Below, piece after piece: positions 1-12,021 of a stretch of 64,000 bases of DNA. Positions within the stretch are counted from its first letter, which is position 1. Every line of letters starts with the position of its first letter. The notes under the pieces were generated by a model. That model did no database searches, was not told where the DNA came from, and was given only the letters and a program-made list of their open reading frames with translations. Position numbers and translations under genes: made by a program. Source of the DNA: Romanomermis culicivorax (Eukaryota; Nematoda; Enoplea; Mermithida; Mermithidae); the NCBI GenBank assembly GCA_963922205.1, contig CAWUHX010000120.1, forward strand, positions 744,001 through 808,000. The letters are read 5' to 3'.

Positions 1-154
1 AAAAGGCCAAAAAACATGCACTTTTTTGCAAATTTTTTTAATTTTTTCCAAACTGGGGGGGGGGTGGGTATATGGTTGGCCAAGTTGGGGAATGAGGGGG
101 TCCCCCCCAACCCCCCCAAGTACAGGTATATTCATACCCGTATCCAGGATTTTC

Positions 155-425
155 AAAAAAAAGCATTGCGCAGCGAGATCTGTCATCAATTTGATTGGTC
201 GAAAAAATTTATTGATTTTTTTGGTTGCTCTGGCGAATTTTCTGGCTTAGGCTTAGGTCTACGCTTAGGCTTAGGTTTAGGCTTAGGCTTACGATTAGGC
301 TTGGGCTAAGGGTTGGACTCACGGTTAAGAAGGAGTAGACTAAAATTTTCGACCAATCAAATTGAAGGTATAAAATTTTTCGACCAATCAAATTGATGAC
401 AGATCTCGCTCTGCAACGCATTGTT
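155..425. repeat. Foldback element with TTAGGC-like core
   Basis: Two long inverted arms flank a hexamer array. The left arm (about 160-215) contains GCGAGATCTGTCATCAATTT followed by GATTGGTCGAAAAAATT. Its reverse complement ends the element at about 375-422, and part of the arm is present a second time at about 347-367. No coding potential is evident. The arms look like a MITE or foldback transposon; no clear target duplication was found. Confidence 0.75.
243..305 (+). repeat. Interstitial TTAGGC-like hexamer array
   Basis: About ten GGCTTA/TTAGGC hexamers in a row, roughly seven of them exact and the rest with one or two changes (TCTACG, TTAGGT, TTACGA). TTAGGC is the canonical nematode telomere repeat. 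Here it lies between foldback arms rather than at a chromosome end, so it may be captured telomeric DNA or a coincidental simple repeat. Confidence 0.7.
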
Positions 426-1715
426 CAAAAAGGGGGGGGGGAAATTTTCCAATTTCTTTTAGAACTTACTGACTAAAAAGAAAATCAAAATCATTGAAAG
501 ACGACTTATTTTCAGTTAGTTCATGTGTGCTTGGATTAGTGGCTAAATTCTATGTTTGATGAAAAGTATGTAAATATAATAATTTAATTTTGGAATAAGT
601 ACAATGATATTGCTGAAAATTTTTTTCTAAAAAAATTTAGGGGGGGGAATTCCCCCCTTCTCCCCCTCTAAATACGGGCCTGTGCCAATTAACAAAAGGT
701 TGATAGAAACCTAATTAAAGATCATACCTGCACTGTAAGCACTATTTTTTCCACCTTTGCACTATAAATAAAGTGTTTATGAGCATTTTCAAGCGAGAAA
801 AACGAGAATTTTAAGAGGAAAAAAATTTTTCCACGTGTAGGAAAAAAATTTGACCTCTTTCCACATTTGTGGAAAAAAGTTCGTGGGAAAAAAACAGTGT
901 CTGTAAGAGACCACCGTTTTTTCTCAAATGGGGTTTTTTGAGGAAAAAAGTTTGGAGATGAGGCCAAAAAAGTCGAAAGGACCCCGAAAATTCGAAAATT
1001 TCCCCAAAAAAGGCGAAAAAAGCTACTTTTTCCTTAATTTTTCTGAGTTGGGGGTTCCGAAATTTGTGTATAGCGTTCGACCGAGTTGGCGGGTCTCTCC
1101 AATCACACGTGTTTAAGAACGTTTATAATGTGGCCACGGATGCTTCTTCCTGCACTTTAGGAGCATACCCAAACATTCTAATGTTTTCGGCTGGTCAATC
1201 TAAAAGCTAAGTCTTTTTTGTGTCAAAACATGGTTTTCGGCACAAAAAAATTGGGATGACACAAAAATTTTGAGCGTTTTTGCCAATTGACGCAAGCTTT
1301 TTGACCGGTCAAAGACTAATTTTCCTTGATTTTCAGGCACTTAGGAGTCGAAAAAAGTATTCCTGTGTCTGGTTCACGCCTATCTTATAACGTTAAACTC
1401 ACTTATGTATAGTGGGCTATTGGAAGAGGATTAACCGGACGGGCGCTCACCTTATTCATTTCTTAGCTTTTGCATAGGGGCGCAGGGAAGCGCTTAGCGG
1501 ACCAGGTACGCGAGCGCGAAGTACCCGTTCCGTTGATTCTCCTCCCTCAATATCCACTTTGTAATGCTTAAGTGTGCATAACGTTTGAGATGATTGTGAA
1601 CCAGACAAAGTAATACCCCGAAAACGCAAAAAATTTTCGGCGCTTCGAGCCGGGTCAATGAATATTATATGAATCACTCGTATTTAGCCCGAACGAGAAC
1701 AGATTCTCTTCAAAT
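426..1715. other. Repeat-fragment flank, no gene seen
   Basis: No convincing exon. The stretch at about 750-900 is a reverse-oriented copy of a dispersed family also seen near 4140-4290, 6310-6440, 35500-35660 and 55550-55660 (shared wording around GTGTTTATGAGCATTTTCAA). Short ORFs here have low-complexity F/K-rich translations typical of this repeat. Confidence 0.5.
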
Positions 1716-2082
1716 CATGTAACAGGCCGAGGTCTGAGGGGGTCAAGCGACTTTTTTGGGCGGGGGTCATTGATTCCCGAAAATTTTAGGAGGAGTGGTC
1801 TAAGAAGGAAAAGACTCGATATCTAAATTCGAAGTCCGAAAAGTGGTTCAAAAAATAGTAATTTTTGTCTAAATAAACCGTAAAAAATGTATTCATGGCA
1901 TCAAGTGCCAAGAAAATTGACATTTTTGACTATTTTATTCCAAAAATTGACATTTTTCGGTATTTTTCCTACCAACAGTATGGTGGTCCCTATGACTACC
2001 ATATGGTTAGCCATAGGATCGGCAACCCTGGGTGGTCGCCCAGTGGCTAGCCATATGGTCGACGATTTCTGTGGGTCCTATA

Positions 2083-3562
2083 CAGGGTTTTTTTTCCGCA
2101 CGCCTTCATCCGCACCGTGCGGAAATGACCCAAAATTTTTTCCGCACACGAAAATTTTTTCCGTTCGAAGTTTAAACCATTTGAAAAATGTGTGAAATGA
2201 GCGAAAATTATAGATTGCTAAGAAAATAATGGAAAGTATCCGTTTTTCTAGCTCAAAAAAATTATTTTAGATTGATTGAGCAAAATTAATATAGTTGCTG
2301 CTGTCATTTCTGTGATTAGAGCTGAAGATTTATAGATTTCAATTGATTCAATTTCTACATTTTTATATTCTAGAATGCTGGAAAATGAGCCTTTTCAACC
2401 TTTATCTCTAAAATAAAAGGTTTGCATTTTCAGCCGAAAATCGTGTAGTTTCTTAATGACAAAATTTGTGTTCACAAAGTTCAGAAAACTTCAACTGAGA
2501 GAAAGAATTCATGAATATCAATATTAAATCTCAATTTTTAACAAAATCCGAACCTATAGTCCAGACTGCCCCATGGGGAGGGGTATGAGGGGGGTATTAC
2601 CCCTACCCAAAGTCCTTAAAATTGATCACTATTCACCAAATTTAGAGACAAAATGACGTGTTTAGTGGACATTTAGCTACACTACCCCCGCAAATTTTCA
2701 ATTTTACCCCTACCTGAAAAATCTGACCTTGGCGACCTCTGCTATAGTCCGTTTTTTACAAAATGCATCCAAATTGAAAAAGTAACACGAATCAGTACTG
2801 TCGTATAAATCTTTAACATAGAGCTCTTGCTTTAAAATTTCGCACTCAAAAAATTTTAAAGGTTAGGTCAGTATGCTCACAAATTTCCAGTCCTATATGA
2901 TATATTGTTTTTCAGAAAATCGTGAAAATCTGAAATACTACTTGCTTTCCACCTTCATTAGTTAGAAGTATTTCAAGAAAAAAAGACTATAATACTGAAG
3001 ATTACTAATTGATGGATGGGATGAGAAACTTCAAATCATGAAAACCATGCGCACTTAACTTCTGATGCGTCACACCAGAGAATTTTTGAACAAAGGAGCT
3101 ACTGAAATGTTGGAAAATGTATTCTAGAGATGATTTGTAATACTTTCGGTTTAGATTTTTCCTAGAAAAATGATGGTATTAAATAAATGTGTGGAGAAAT
3201 GTAGGAAAAATCAGCAAATTCGTATGAAAATTCCAATTCACACTTCAAAGTGACGAGTTTTACTCACTCTAGCAGAGACATAAAGATTGATGGAAACAAT
3301 CAGGCACAACCGAGAAATCACACTAAATTTTTTCTTAGCTGTGCTTCAGCTTAATTGTAGTTAATATTATAAATTATTTTCATGGCCGGCGCGGAGCGTC
3401 GGAAAAATTTGAGATTTTGACCATCTAAATTGCACCAAAATGCACCTTTTCATCAATGCCAGCAGCAGAAACGCCCAAAGAAATTTCCGTTCTGTGCGGA
3501 AAATGCCCAAAAATTTTTCCGCACAGCCCAAAAAAAGTCCGCACTGTGCGGAAAAAACCCTG
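2083..3562. mobile_element. hAT-type element (CAGGG ends) inserted in MITE-A
   Basis: Starts CAGGGTTTTTTTTCCGCAC and ends GTGCGGAAAAAACCCTG, which are inverted termini. It is flanked by a perfect 8-bp duplication, gtcctata (2075-2082 and 3563-3570). An 8-bp duplication with CAG-type ends is the hAT signature. No transposase reading frame survives, so it is a non-autonomous or decayed copy of about 1.48 kb. It carries a smaller element at 2562-2741. Confidence 0.85.
2562..2741. mobile_element. Short hAT MITE (CAGAC...CTCTG)
   Basis: Flanked by a perfect 8-bp duplication, ctatagtc (2554-2561 and 2742-2749). Its interior (GCCCCATGGGGAGGGG, and ACCTTGGCGACCTCTG at the end) is a deletion derivative of the 1-kb family at 17390-18384 and 39458-40456. 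Confidence 0.85.
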
Positions 3563-3597
3563 GTCCTATAGCACTTCCCCCTCCTAATTGCATGTAT

Positions 3598-4335
3598 ATT
3601 TTTCAAATAGTATATTTGTATATAGTCGCAGTAAACATATTAAGTTGTCAGAGGGCTATTTTTTGCCAATTCTTTCGGTATTAGGGGTGAGTCCTAACAT
3701 TAGGTTACTAGGTCGAACCGAGTTGGGGAGGTTTTTGGCGAAAAAATGTTGAAATGTCGAAAAATTGGACTCTTTCGCCAAATAGTAAAAACTTTTCGGA
3801 CTTCTAAAGGGTCATTTATTCTTGCCTTTTTCGGCGGAACGGAAGCAGTTTTTCTGCGCGTTGAGAGAGTATAGCAGTTTTCATCGCGCAGAAGGATGAT
3901 AAAAAGTATAAATGAAGTCGACCGAACCGATGCATTTCGATTACGTCGTGCAAAAAAATTTCGGTTTGGATGTTCCGTCTGTACGCATACTCCGACCGAA
4001 AAATTCATTTTTTATTTTCGATATTTGAGCGAATTTCGCATGTTTTTTGATGCCTTAAAATTTTTTTTTGGCAAATTTAACGAGCCGGAACTACTTTTCT
4101 TGTTTTCATACGCAATTTTCCGTCGCAATCACGGTTTTTTCCCACCTATCTTTCCCCAAATGCAGGAAGGGGCCGAAATTTGCTACCCTATTTTTCCCCA
4201 AGTCGTTTTTTCACTCATAAATGCTCAAATGCGCTTTATTCAAGTGTTTGTGAGCTTTTTCGAACATTCTGATATTTTAAGAGGTGTTAATTCATTTAAA
4301 TCGAACAAAAATATTGAAAGTTTCAAGTTTAAAGT
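3598..4335. other. Dispersed-repeat fragments, no gene supported
   Basis: A 187-residue open frame crosses this region, but its nucleotide sequence recurs elsewhere as a dispersed repeat (4137-4290 matches 35500-35660 and 55550-55660). It shows no recognisable protein motif. I treat it as repeat DNA. Confidence 0.5.
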
Positions 4336-4907
4336 CATATATACCTGTAATTTGGGGGGTGGGGGATGGAGGATGACCTCCCCCCAACTTGGCCAACCCT
4401 TTTCTCAACCCCACAGACTCGCAAAATGGGAAAAAATCTGGAAAAATCTGCATTTTTAGGAAAGTTTTCGACTTTATTCGACCCCCTCCAAATTTGGGGT
4501 TTACCCCCCCCCCCAGGCACCCGTTTTCCCTCAAATGGGATCTTTTGAGGGAAAAACGATATGAGGAAAAAGTTTTCGGCAAGATTTTCATTTTCGAAAA
4601 AGTTCAGAAACGAGAAGATCCGTTTCGTTGAAAATTTTCCCGCGCCAAGCGCTGGTATGCGTATGATAGTCGTTCTTTTCTATCAGGTGCGGCCGTAGCA
4701 AATTAACCTCCAACAGTTTCTATCAATTGAAATATCCCATTTCTTATTTTTATTTGCAAAAAATAGATATTTTTGGCATTTTGCGACAGAGTCCCAAAAA
4801 TCCCAAAAAACCTCGACAAAACCCGAAAATTTCGAAAGTTTTGGAACCCCACCCCAAGATTTTGGGTTTACCCCTCCCCCCATTTGGCGGGACTTCTTAC
4901 AGGTATG
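4336..4907. mobile_element. MITE-C copy (ACCTGTAA...TTACAGGT ends)
   Basis: The inverted ends CATATATACCTGTAA and CTTACAGGTATG bound C-rich and G-rich blocks that contain CCCCCCAACTTGGCCAACCC. The flanks tttaaagt and tttgaagc agree at 6 of 8 positions, consistent with an aged 8-bp duplication. A related copy lies at 20491-20723, and a fragment at about 50-130. Confidence 0.65.
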
Positions 4908-6798
4908 TTTGAAGCTCCTATTCAGCAATGTCTGTTGCATAGATTCATTTTCCAGTGTTTTAGAATATAAAAGTTCGAAAACTTTCGCAGCGAAATGAGG
5001 AGCTATCTATTAGTCGGATTCACATTTACATTCAGATGTTGCGAAAACTCATTCTCCAGCCTCCTGAAATTTGTTCCGGCGCTCAGGAACAAGAAATAAA
5101 CTGACTTCGATATTCTTAACTTGAATCACAGAAATGCTAATGGCAGTTCAATTCATGGAAAATCTATCATTAATATGTTTTTAATTGTTGTTGAATACCA
5201 ATCTGTTGTTCACTAACCAGACTAGTATTTTCCCCATTTTTGCAATTTGGTCACTGAAAACACCAGAATGTTTGTGTATATACCAAAAATGCAGAACTCA
5301 TGGCCACATTTTAATCGTTGTTGGAAACGTTGAAAATTTTCAGAAAGTGAGGACAAAAATTTTGGGTACGGTCAACTATCCAAAACCATAATGACTTTGA
5401 ATCACATCAGACATCGACTTTTAACACCTTTATGATGACAAGTGAAGTGAGAGCTCAAAAAAGATTTCGATGTTTCCAACGCGAAGCACTGAAGAATTTT
5501 TTGGGTATTGACAATCTGCTTTTTCCCTCAAATCGCGCTTTTTGAAGACGAAATATTCGGAAAAAGAAAAAAATTTGCGGGTCGGATACGAAAAAGATGC
5601 ATTTTGGTGCATTTTAGCAGGTCCGAATTTCAAAATTTACGGCGCTTCGCGCCAGTTATAACTTTAATAATCATATTATTCATTACCTAGCTCAGGAGCG
5701 GCTTCTAGCATGTCTATCTTCACTTAACATTTAATCTTTAATAGCTTTCATCACCTAAAAGATATTACCTCATGTTTTAATTGGTTATCTTCAATATTTT
5801 ATCTTTATATTCCATGAAGATCTGCATTTTTCCATTGAAACATTTTTTGAGAAAGATCAACGCGTCAACTTTCTAAACTTTTCGAAGCAATTGTTTCCCT
5901 CTTGACATAAATTGAATTCGAAAGCTTAATGAAAGTATTTTTGCTTTTCGGTCAAATTTTTGAAAGTTTATGAATAAATAACTGATTTAAAAATTTCTCA
6001 AATGATGAATTTCTAAAAATTACGATTTTTGAACAAAAATTTTGAATCTAATTCTTGGAATATGTAAGTGTTGGGAGAATTGAATTTCCAGCGTCGCAGA
6101 ATGTCAACACCCAAAAAATTTTCCGGCGCCCCGCGCCGGAAACATAACTTGTTTTTAGCCTCTCACTTCTCATCGTAGTGGCCTAAACACTCGATTTCTT
6201 ATCTAATTAAAAGTCATTATGCTATTGCATAGTCTGCTAGAAAATTCGTTACACAATGCGTAGACTTCAAACTCGAAAATTTTAATTTCTCTTCACTTTT
6301 AATGAGTGAATGTCTCTAAAAATATCAGATGTTCTTAGAAGCTCAAAAACACTTGAATAAGGCGTATATGAGCATTTTCAAACAAAAAATGACTTGCGGA
6401 GAAAATTTAGACCCCTTTCTTCATTTGGGGAAAAGTCCGACGAGAAAAAAGCAGTGCTGCGATGCTGGAAAATCGATTTTCCAGAAATTTACTTCAAGAA
6501 TTAGATCCACATTTTCTGTTCAAAAATTCGATGTCCTAGAAATTTAGAAAAGCTACGAGTACAAGTTTCCGACAACTACTTCCATATAGCTTTTGAATTC
6601 AATTTACGCTAAGGAAGGAACAATCGTTCCAAAAAGTTTAGAAAGTTGACGTATTGAATTTTGTGAAAAATGTGCTGAAATCCGCGCCCTAGATGGGTAA
6701 CAAATAATGATGATCGTTAAAGTCCTAGAAATGAAAGAAAATTGTGAAATTTGGATCCTCTAAAATTTGCCAAAATGCATCTGTTCCATATCCTTGCC
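4908..6798. other. Non-coding flank with hairpin-bearing repeats
   Basis: No gene seen. Two short GC palindromes punctuate AT-rich DNA: GGCGCTTCGCGCC near 5641 and CCGGCGCCCCGCGCCGG near 6122. Both sit in a dispersed family that also carries TTATAACTTTAATAATCAT next to the hairpin (compare 42906-42945). Confidence 0.5.
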
Positions 6799-7513
6799 AT
6801 ACATGCACATAGAGGAAGTAGGGGGGTGTACCCTCCTACCTGAGACCCTGGGCACCATCTGTCCCGAAAAAAACACCCCCCTGAACATTTTCCGATATAG
6901 CTTTTTTGATGATTTTTATGCATATTTTCCAGAAAAAACTTGCTTGCGGAAATTTCTTTTGTTTCTTTGCTCACCCACCCAGTGTTTTTTTTGTATTTTA
7001 CAAACGAAACGGTCCAGAGTACAAACGAAAATTTGGGCTTCGTTTGTACCAGTACAAACGAAAATTTTCGGACAAAAAATTTTTTGTTACTCAACAGCTG
7101 TCAGTATTCAGTATCAATGGACTTTGTAGGACTTGTTTGTTGTGCGTCCACATCGAAAACGACAAACTAGCAGCTGTGGCATAATAATAAAAGCTTTTTG
7201 TGGAGTATTTCACTGGTGCATGTTATGTGCCTCATGATCATGTGTTTTATGTGTCTGAATTTGTAGCCTTCTTATGTGTCTCGTGGAAATAGCCAACGTA
7301 TTCATATTTCACAGCATGTTTGTTGCATTTTATAACAATGAATGTTCTTTTTAGCAATTTTTCGCAAATTTTGGAGTACGAACGATTTTTGAAAGGTCGT
7401 TTGTACCAGTACAAATGAACCGCGTACAAAAAAAAACACTGCACCCACCCCTTATCCCTCCTCGATGAAGAGTCCGAGGACACCCCTGGAAAATTCTTGC
7501 AGTGTGTGTCTGA
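6799..7513. mobile_element. MITE-B copy interrupted by a hAT element
   Basis: The left end ATACATGCACATAG and the right end with GGAAAATTCTTGCAGTGTG match the MITE-B termini of 39260-40525 and 12056-12320. The putative flanking 8-mers tccttgcc and tcctagcg match at 6 of 8 positions. The copy is split by the element at 6980-7441. Confidence 0.7.
6980..7441. mobile_element. hAT MITE (CAGTGTTTTTTTTGTA ends)
   Basis: A 462-bp element with inverted termini CAGTGTTTTTTTTGTA and TACAAAAAAAAACACTG. It has a perfect 8-bp target duplication, cacccacc (6972-6979 and 7442-7449). The interior holds repeated TTTGTACCAGTACAAA palindromes. No transposase is present. Confidence 0.9.
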
Positions 7514-7922
7514 TCCTAGCGCCAAAATTTCTTTACTCTTCAAAATTTTTCCCCTCAAAAAGCAAGGTTTGGGAAAAAACAATGGTCAGAATCGAGAAAA
7601 ACCAGCCCGAAAATGAAAACCATTTTTTTGCGGGGCTGTCGATATATCCATCTCAAATGAAATTTAAAGATGGATGCAAGAAAAATTTTTGTACGCAGAA
7701 ATTAATAAAATTGCGCAATATTTGTTTGAGTTTCAATTTCCACTTTCGATCGTAAAGTATAAGAGCGATTTTGCGGAGAACAACCGATGGCAAGCTCCAA
7801 CCGAACCGAACAGAACGGAAATTTCGGTTCCGTTCCGTTACGTTCCGTCGATTGCATTCCGTTCCGTTCCGCCGAAAAAGGCAAGTATAAGTGACCCTTA
7901 AGTCGGAAACGTGCGTTTTGGT

Positions 7923-8170
7923 CAGACATGCACGACAAGAATTTTCCAGGGGAGAGGGTCCTTAAACTATTTATCGAGGGAAATAGAGATCGGCGAGCAA
8001 AAAACCGAAAAAAGTTCCACAAACATGTTTTTCATTCAAAATATGGATAAAAGTCATCGAAAAGCTGTCTTGAAAAAATTCAGAGTGTTAAGACAATTTT
8101 TCCTGGCCAGGGGGTGCTCAGGGTATTAAGTAAAAGGGTTTACCTTCCGTACAGCCTACGTGCATGTATG
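7923..8170. mobile_element. MITE-B copy
   Basis: A 248-bp element from CAGACATGCACGACAAG to ACGTGCATGTATG with a perfect 8-bp duplication, gttttggt (7915-7922 and 8171-8178). It is inserted into an older repeat whose wording (tttggtgcattttag) recurs elsewhere in the window. Confidence 0.88.
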
Positions 8171-8414
8171 GTTTTGGTGCATCTTAGAAGATCCAAACCT
8201 CAAAATTTTCCATAACAATCATCGTTTGCTAATAATTCAGCTCAGGCGCAATCGTTAGCATGTCTGCTTCACTTACTAATTAACGTTTAATAATTGTCAC
8301 CACCTGGAATATCTCATCTTATCGCAGGGTGGCTACCTCGGGAAAAACAGTGAATAACGGGATTTTTAAAGCCCTTCTCATCTACGACCGAAATACGTTG
8401 TTGATACAACCAAA

Positions 8415-8829
8415 CATACATGTTGTTGGGGGAAGTGCTATATGAACCCCCCAGAAATCTTTGGCCATATGGCTAGCCATTGGGCGACCCCCTCCCAAGA
8501 TTTTCCAATCCTATGGCTAGCCATATGGCAGTCATAGAGATCCCCATACTTTTGATCGGAAAAATTATCGAAATGTCAATTTTTGAACAAAAAATGGTCA
8601 AAAGCGTCAATTTTTTCGACGCTTCTCGCCATGAATACAATTTCACGGTGTTTTCAGACAAAAACTACTATTTTTTAAACCGTTTGTCGGACTTTCTTGG
8701 TGAAAAAATCGTATTTTTTCCCTTCAGAGATCCCTCCCCCTAAAATTTTATCAACCGCTGACCCCCCGCCCCAAAAAAGTCGCCCAACCCCCCTCCTCCT
8801 CTGGACCTCGGAGCCCCGTTACATGTATG
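8415..8829. mobile_element. MITE-A copy
   Basis: A 415-bp element from CATACATGTTGTTGGGGGAA to CCCCGTTACATGTATG. The flanks caaccaaa and caagcaaa match at 7 of 8 positions. The interior contains TGGCTAGCCATATGG, shared with all MITE-A copies in the window. Confidence 0.85.
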
Positions 8830-8990
8830 CAAGCAAATAAACCGCGCGATTTTTAATCCAAACTTGTGAACTATCGTGCTCGATATCCCAACTTTTTGCG
8901 AAACTGGCTTCTAAGGTCCTCTGATTGTCGTTATTTGTATTTTTTTCGTTGCTTGAACCTTAATTATTTCTGATAATTTTTGCTCGGCAG

Positions 8991-9091
8991 GTTGTTCAGT
9001 GCTGCTTCAAGTCGCTGTGCCCAAAACCGTGTTTATCTTGGCCACCTCGGCTGACTTACTTAGTGCAGTAACTGCATATTGCTTCGGAATG
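8991..9091 (+). other. Possible orphan exon, hydrophobic
   Basis: A 101-bp open segment between a good acceptor (tgctcggcag) and a good donor (gtaagg). With two leading bases it encodes about 33 residues reading CSVLLQVAVPKTVFILATSA and onward, which looks like a membrane-spanning segment. I found no partner exon and recognise no family. It is also far from the BTBD7 start at 14090. It could equally be chance. Confidence 0.22.
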
Positions 9092-9663
9092 GTAAGGAAG
9101 TTCCATATAACAGCAGAATGACTATAAATAGGCATGTTCCATTATTTATTACTAAACTAAATTAAAGAATGCAATCTGTGGAAAACAAAATGGTAAATAT
9201 GTTATATAAGACTCATTAATAAAAAGATAACTTTTATAACGAATAAAAAAAGACACAAAGTGCATAAGAGGTAAAAAAGCACGTTAGATAGGCACGTGGA
9301 CGTCCCTATAAGTTGTATGTCGCCATTTTTTCATTTCTGATTTGTACAGAAGTCAGAAATTTCACATTCCATTATGATAGTACGATACCTTTCATATTAG
9401 ATTTTCTCTTTTGGCGTGAATTAAATTACGGCTCACTGCAGTCCCACTCGAGACTGAGATTTTCTGGCCGGAAAGAGAATACTGATTCTAAATCTACTTT
9501 TGTTTTTTTCAATGTTGAATATTTTTAGAATTACCTGTTCCGGAATATGAACTATTCAACTATCATCTAAATCGACGTGTTCTATTAATGGCTGTCTCTA
9601 GGAATATCGGAATGTCTGACTAAGCATATAAAATGCATAAATAACGTATCTGTGGGCATAATA

Positions 9664-10427
9664 CAGAGTGAGCCAAAAAAAAGCGACCGGTACTGACTTT
9701 CATAGCTTTCAAACGGGTGAAGCATTTTTAATGCGGTTTCCTGCCGTCGATAGATAAAACATCTGGTATAAAAACTGCAAGGCTTCAGTTGCTCGTATAT
9801 TGACTGACTAGAATCAAAAATACTAAATTTCGATTTTTTTTGCAAATAAATTTTTAAAAATTGACGAAAATTTATAAAATCAACATGTTTTACAACAGAA
9901 AAGTGCAATAAATCCAATCATGAGAACCATAAAACAGCTGGAAACTACAAGAGAACCGTTTTATCGTGTCCTACATTTTTTAACACCAATAATTTCAAAC
10001 GTTTTTTCGATCTGGTCAATGACAGAATTGATTTTGTTTTGATTTTGGTTTTTTTCCTATTTCAAAACAAAAGCCCTTGATTTTGGCAAAATTTTGCCCC
10101 ACATTGAAACAATAAGTTAATGACTTTAAATTATGTGTAGCTTATGAATCTGGGTGACTTTTGAAGTATTTTTGTGCGTAAAAATCTTTACAAAACTTTT
10201 TTCACAATAGGACAACTTTTACTTTGATTTCACAATTTTTACTTTTTGAAAAATGACCACTTTTACTAAATTTCTGTTTTTATAGTAACCATAAATGTTA
10301 GGAGCATAAAATTTTGACTTTATAGTAAAAATGAACAGGGCATTTTAATGCAGAAATCCGCATTGAAAAAGCTTTATCCGTTCAAAAGTTATGGAAGTCA
10401 GCACCCTTCGCCTTTTTTCTCACCCTG
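9664..10427. mobile_element. TA-flanked TIR element (CAGAGTGAGCC ends)
   Basis: Starts CAGAGTGAGCCAAAAAAAAG and ends CTTTTTTCTCACCCTG, flanked on both sides by TA (9662-9663 and 10428-10429). TA duplication with short inverted ends suggests a Tc1/mariner-like MITE. No transposase frame is seen. About 764 bp. Confidence 0.65.
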
Positions 10428-12021
10428 TATAATGTGTTTTTAAAAATGTGAAAGATGAAGAAAAAGTTTTGGGTCAGTGCTTTTGTTTTTCATCAGACAG
10501 AGTACGAAGACATTTAGTCGGCATTTCCTTGTCAGAAAACGCTTTTCCACGCTCTAAAATCAGGAAACGCCAAAAAATTTCGAGGCGCTTCGCTTCGCGC
10601 CGGATTTTATATTATTTCGATTGGTTCATCCACCGCGCTCCCAAATAGTGTATTTCGCAAAAAAAAATTTCGGATAAAAAATAAATTCTTCTTTGAGATT
10701 TAGACATGAAAAAAATGAATTTTGGTGCATTTTAGAAAGCTGAAATAATTTTTCAACCTTATTGTAACTATATTTTGAAAATTGAATTCAAGAACATCAT
10801 AGAAGTAATTTTCAGAAATGATCCTATCATGCCAAAATGAAGGATTTAGCTCTACCACAATAACGGACTTTGTTGATGTTTGCTATAAATTCAAAAACAT
10901 CTGTCTGATTGGTTTTGGAGAACGTGTCGAACTCACTTTGTAACAGATAACCTCGTCTGGGGTAAAGAGGTATCATCCCTTGTCTAAGGTTCAAAAAAAT
11001 GTTTACCATCAAGAAAAAATGGTTGAAAGCTTACCTTGAAGAAGAATGACACACTGGTTCGCTAAATTTTGAGAAATTTCGTGATCTGAGAAAAATGGAT
11101 TGGTCGAGCTCATTTTTTGTAAAATGTCAGACAATTTTTGTAAAATGTCAGAAAACAGTCTATCTGAGCACCTAAATTCGAGAATATGACTCACGCTCCG
11201 CACAGATTCACGAATTTACTATATAGTTGATTTAAGAAAATGTGCAAGTTGATGTACTAGTATCCAGAAATCCAGAATATAGAAAATGATATGATCCTCC
11301 AATATACGAATAAGAACTGAGATAAAGGCAAGGAGGTGATCTCCAAAAATGGTATTATGAGTAAGAAGAACATTCTGTTACGAAATTTTTTTCTCTCTTC
11401 GTTTTTTCACCCATATTTTTTATCCAAATGCTGAAGTATTTCCATGGATTAACTCTGGATAATCTCGCCGCATAGTTGCCCAAAATTGCTAAGAAATCAT
11501 AGAGCAAAAATAGAATATCGTATGCTATGAATCGGTCAATATAAAACATAATTTAGATGAGCCGAATATGCACAAAAACAGAAAAAAGAATACAGCGAGA
11601 GAATGGAATGATCGCACGAACATAAAACCCATTCCCCAAACGTTTGCCAGCGATAGAGTAAAATCTCATGGGTTACTGGTTTGAAATTCTCCCATTTTAT
11701 TCCTGGCTAGCTTTCCCACCTTGGAGACCTGGATTGTGTAGTTTTGTTTAACTGTTTTTTCGCGAATTCACATGCGATATATAGTCCGGATTTTAGTTTC
11801 CCTAGGAGGCGCCCTTGGTGGGACAACGATCGAAATTCTTTTCAGTCGTCAAATCACTGAGCCTGACTTAGGCTTACCTATTGCTCAATGATTATTGCTT
11901 GATGCCTGTCCAGTTATTTAGAGGAAAAAGTTCGAAATTTTTGACTTAGTTCTTGTGTTTCAAAAGTTCGAATTTCATGACGCTAAGGGTCAAAGAATTG
12001 CAATTTTTGATCAATTTTTAT
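10428..12021. other. Intergenic, nothing coding seen
   Basis: AT-rich DNA. One degenerate GC hairpin (GAGGCGCTTCGCTTCGCGCC) lies near 10580, belonging to the dispersed hairpin family. No exon or RNA gene could be supported. Confidence 0.45.

Larger units (their letters stand above)
1716..3597. mobile_element. MITE-A copy split by a hAT insertion
   Basis: The outer element shows MITE-A features: a CATGTAAC-type left end, the internal palindrome-like TGGCTAGCCATATGG near 2045, and a right end reading AATTGCATGTAT. It is interrupted at 2083-3562 by another transposon flanked by duplicated gtcctata. Without the insert the MITE would be about 400 bp, like the other copies. The exact outer target duplication is unclear. 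Confidence 0.7.

Noticed and set aside
57-130. G/C homopolymer tracts as quadruplex or regulatory elements
   Set aside because: They coincide with MITE-C fragments and recur wherever that family occurs; no independent evidence of function.
243-305. True chromosome end
   Set aside because: The TTAGGC-like run is short, imperfect and flanked on both sides by unique and repeat DNA.
3896-4459. 187-codon open frame
   Set aside because: Its DNA recurs as a dispersed repeat at 35500-35660 and 55550-55660 and the peptide has no motif; it is open by chance.
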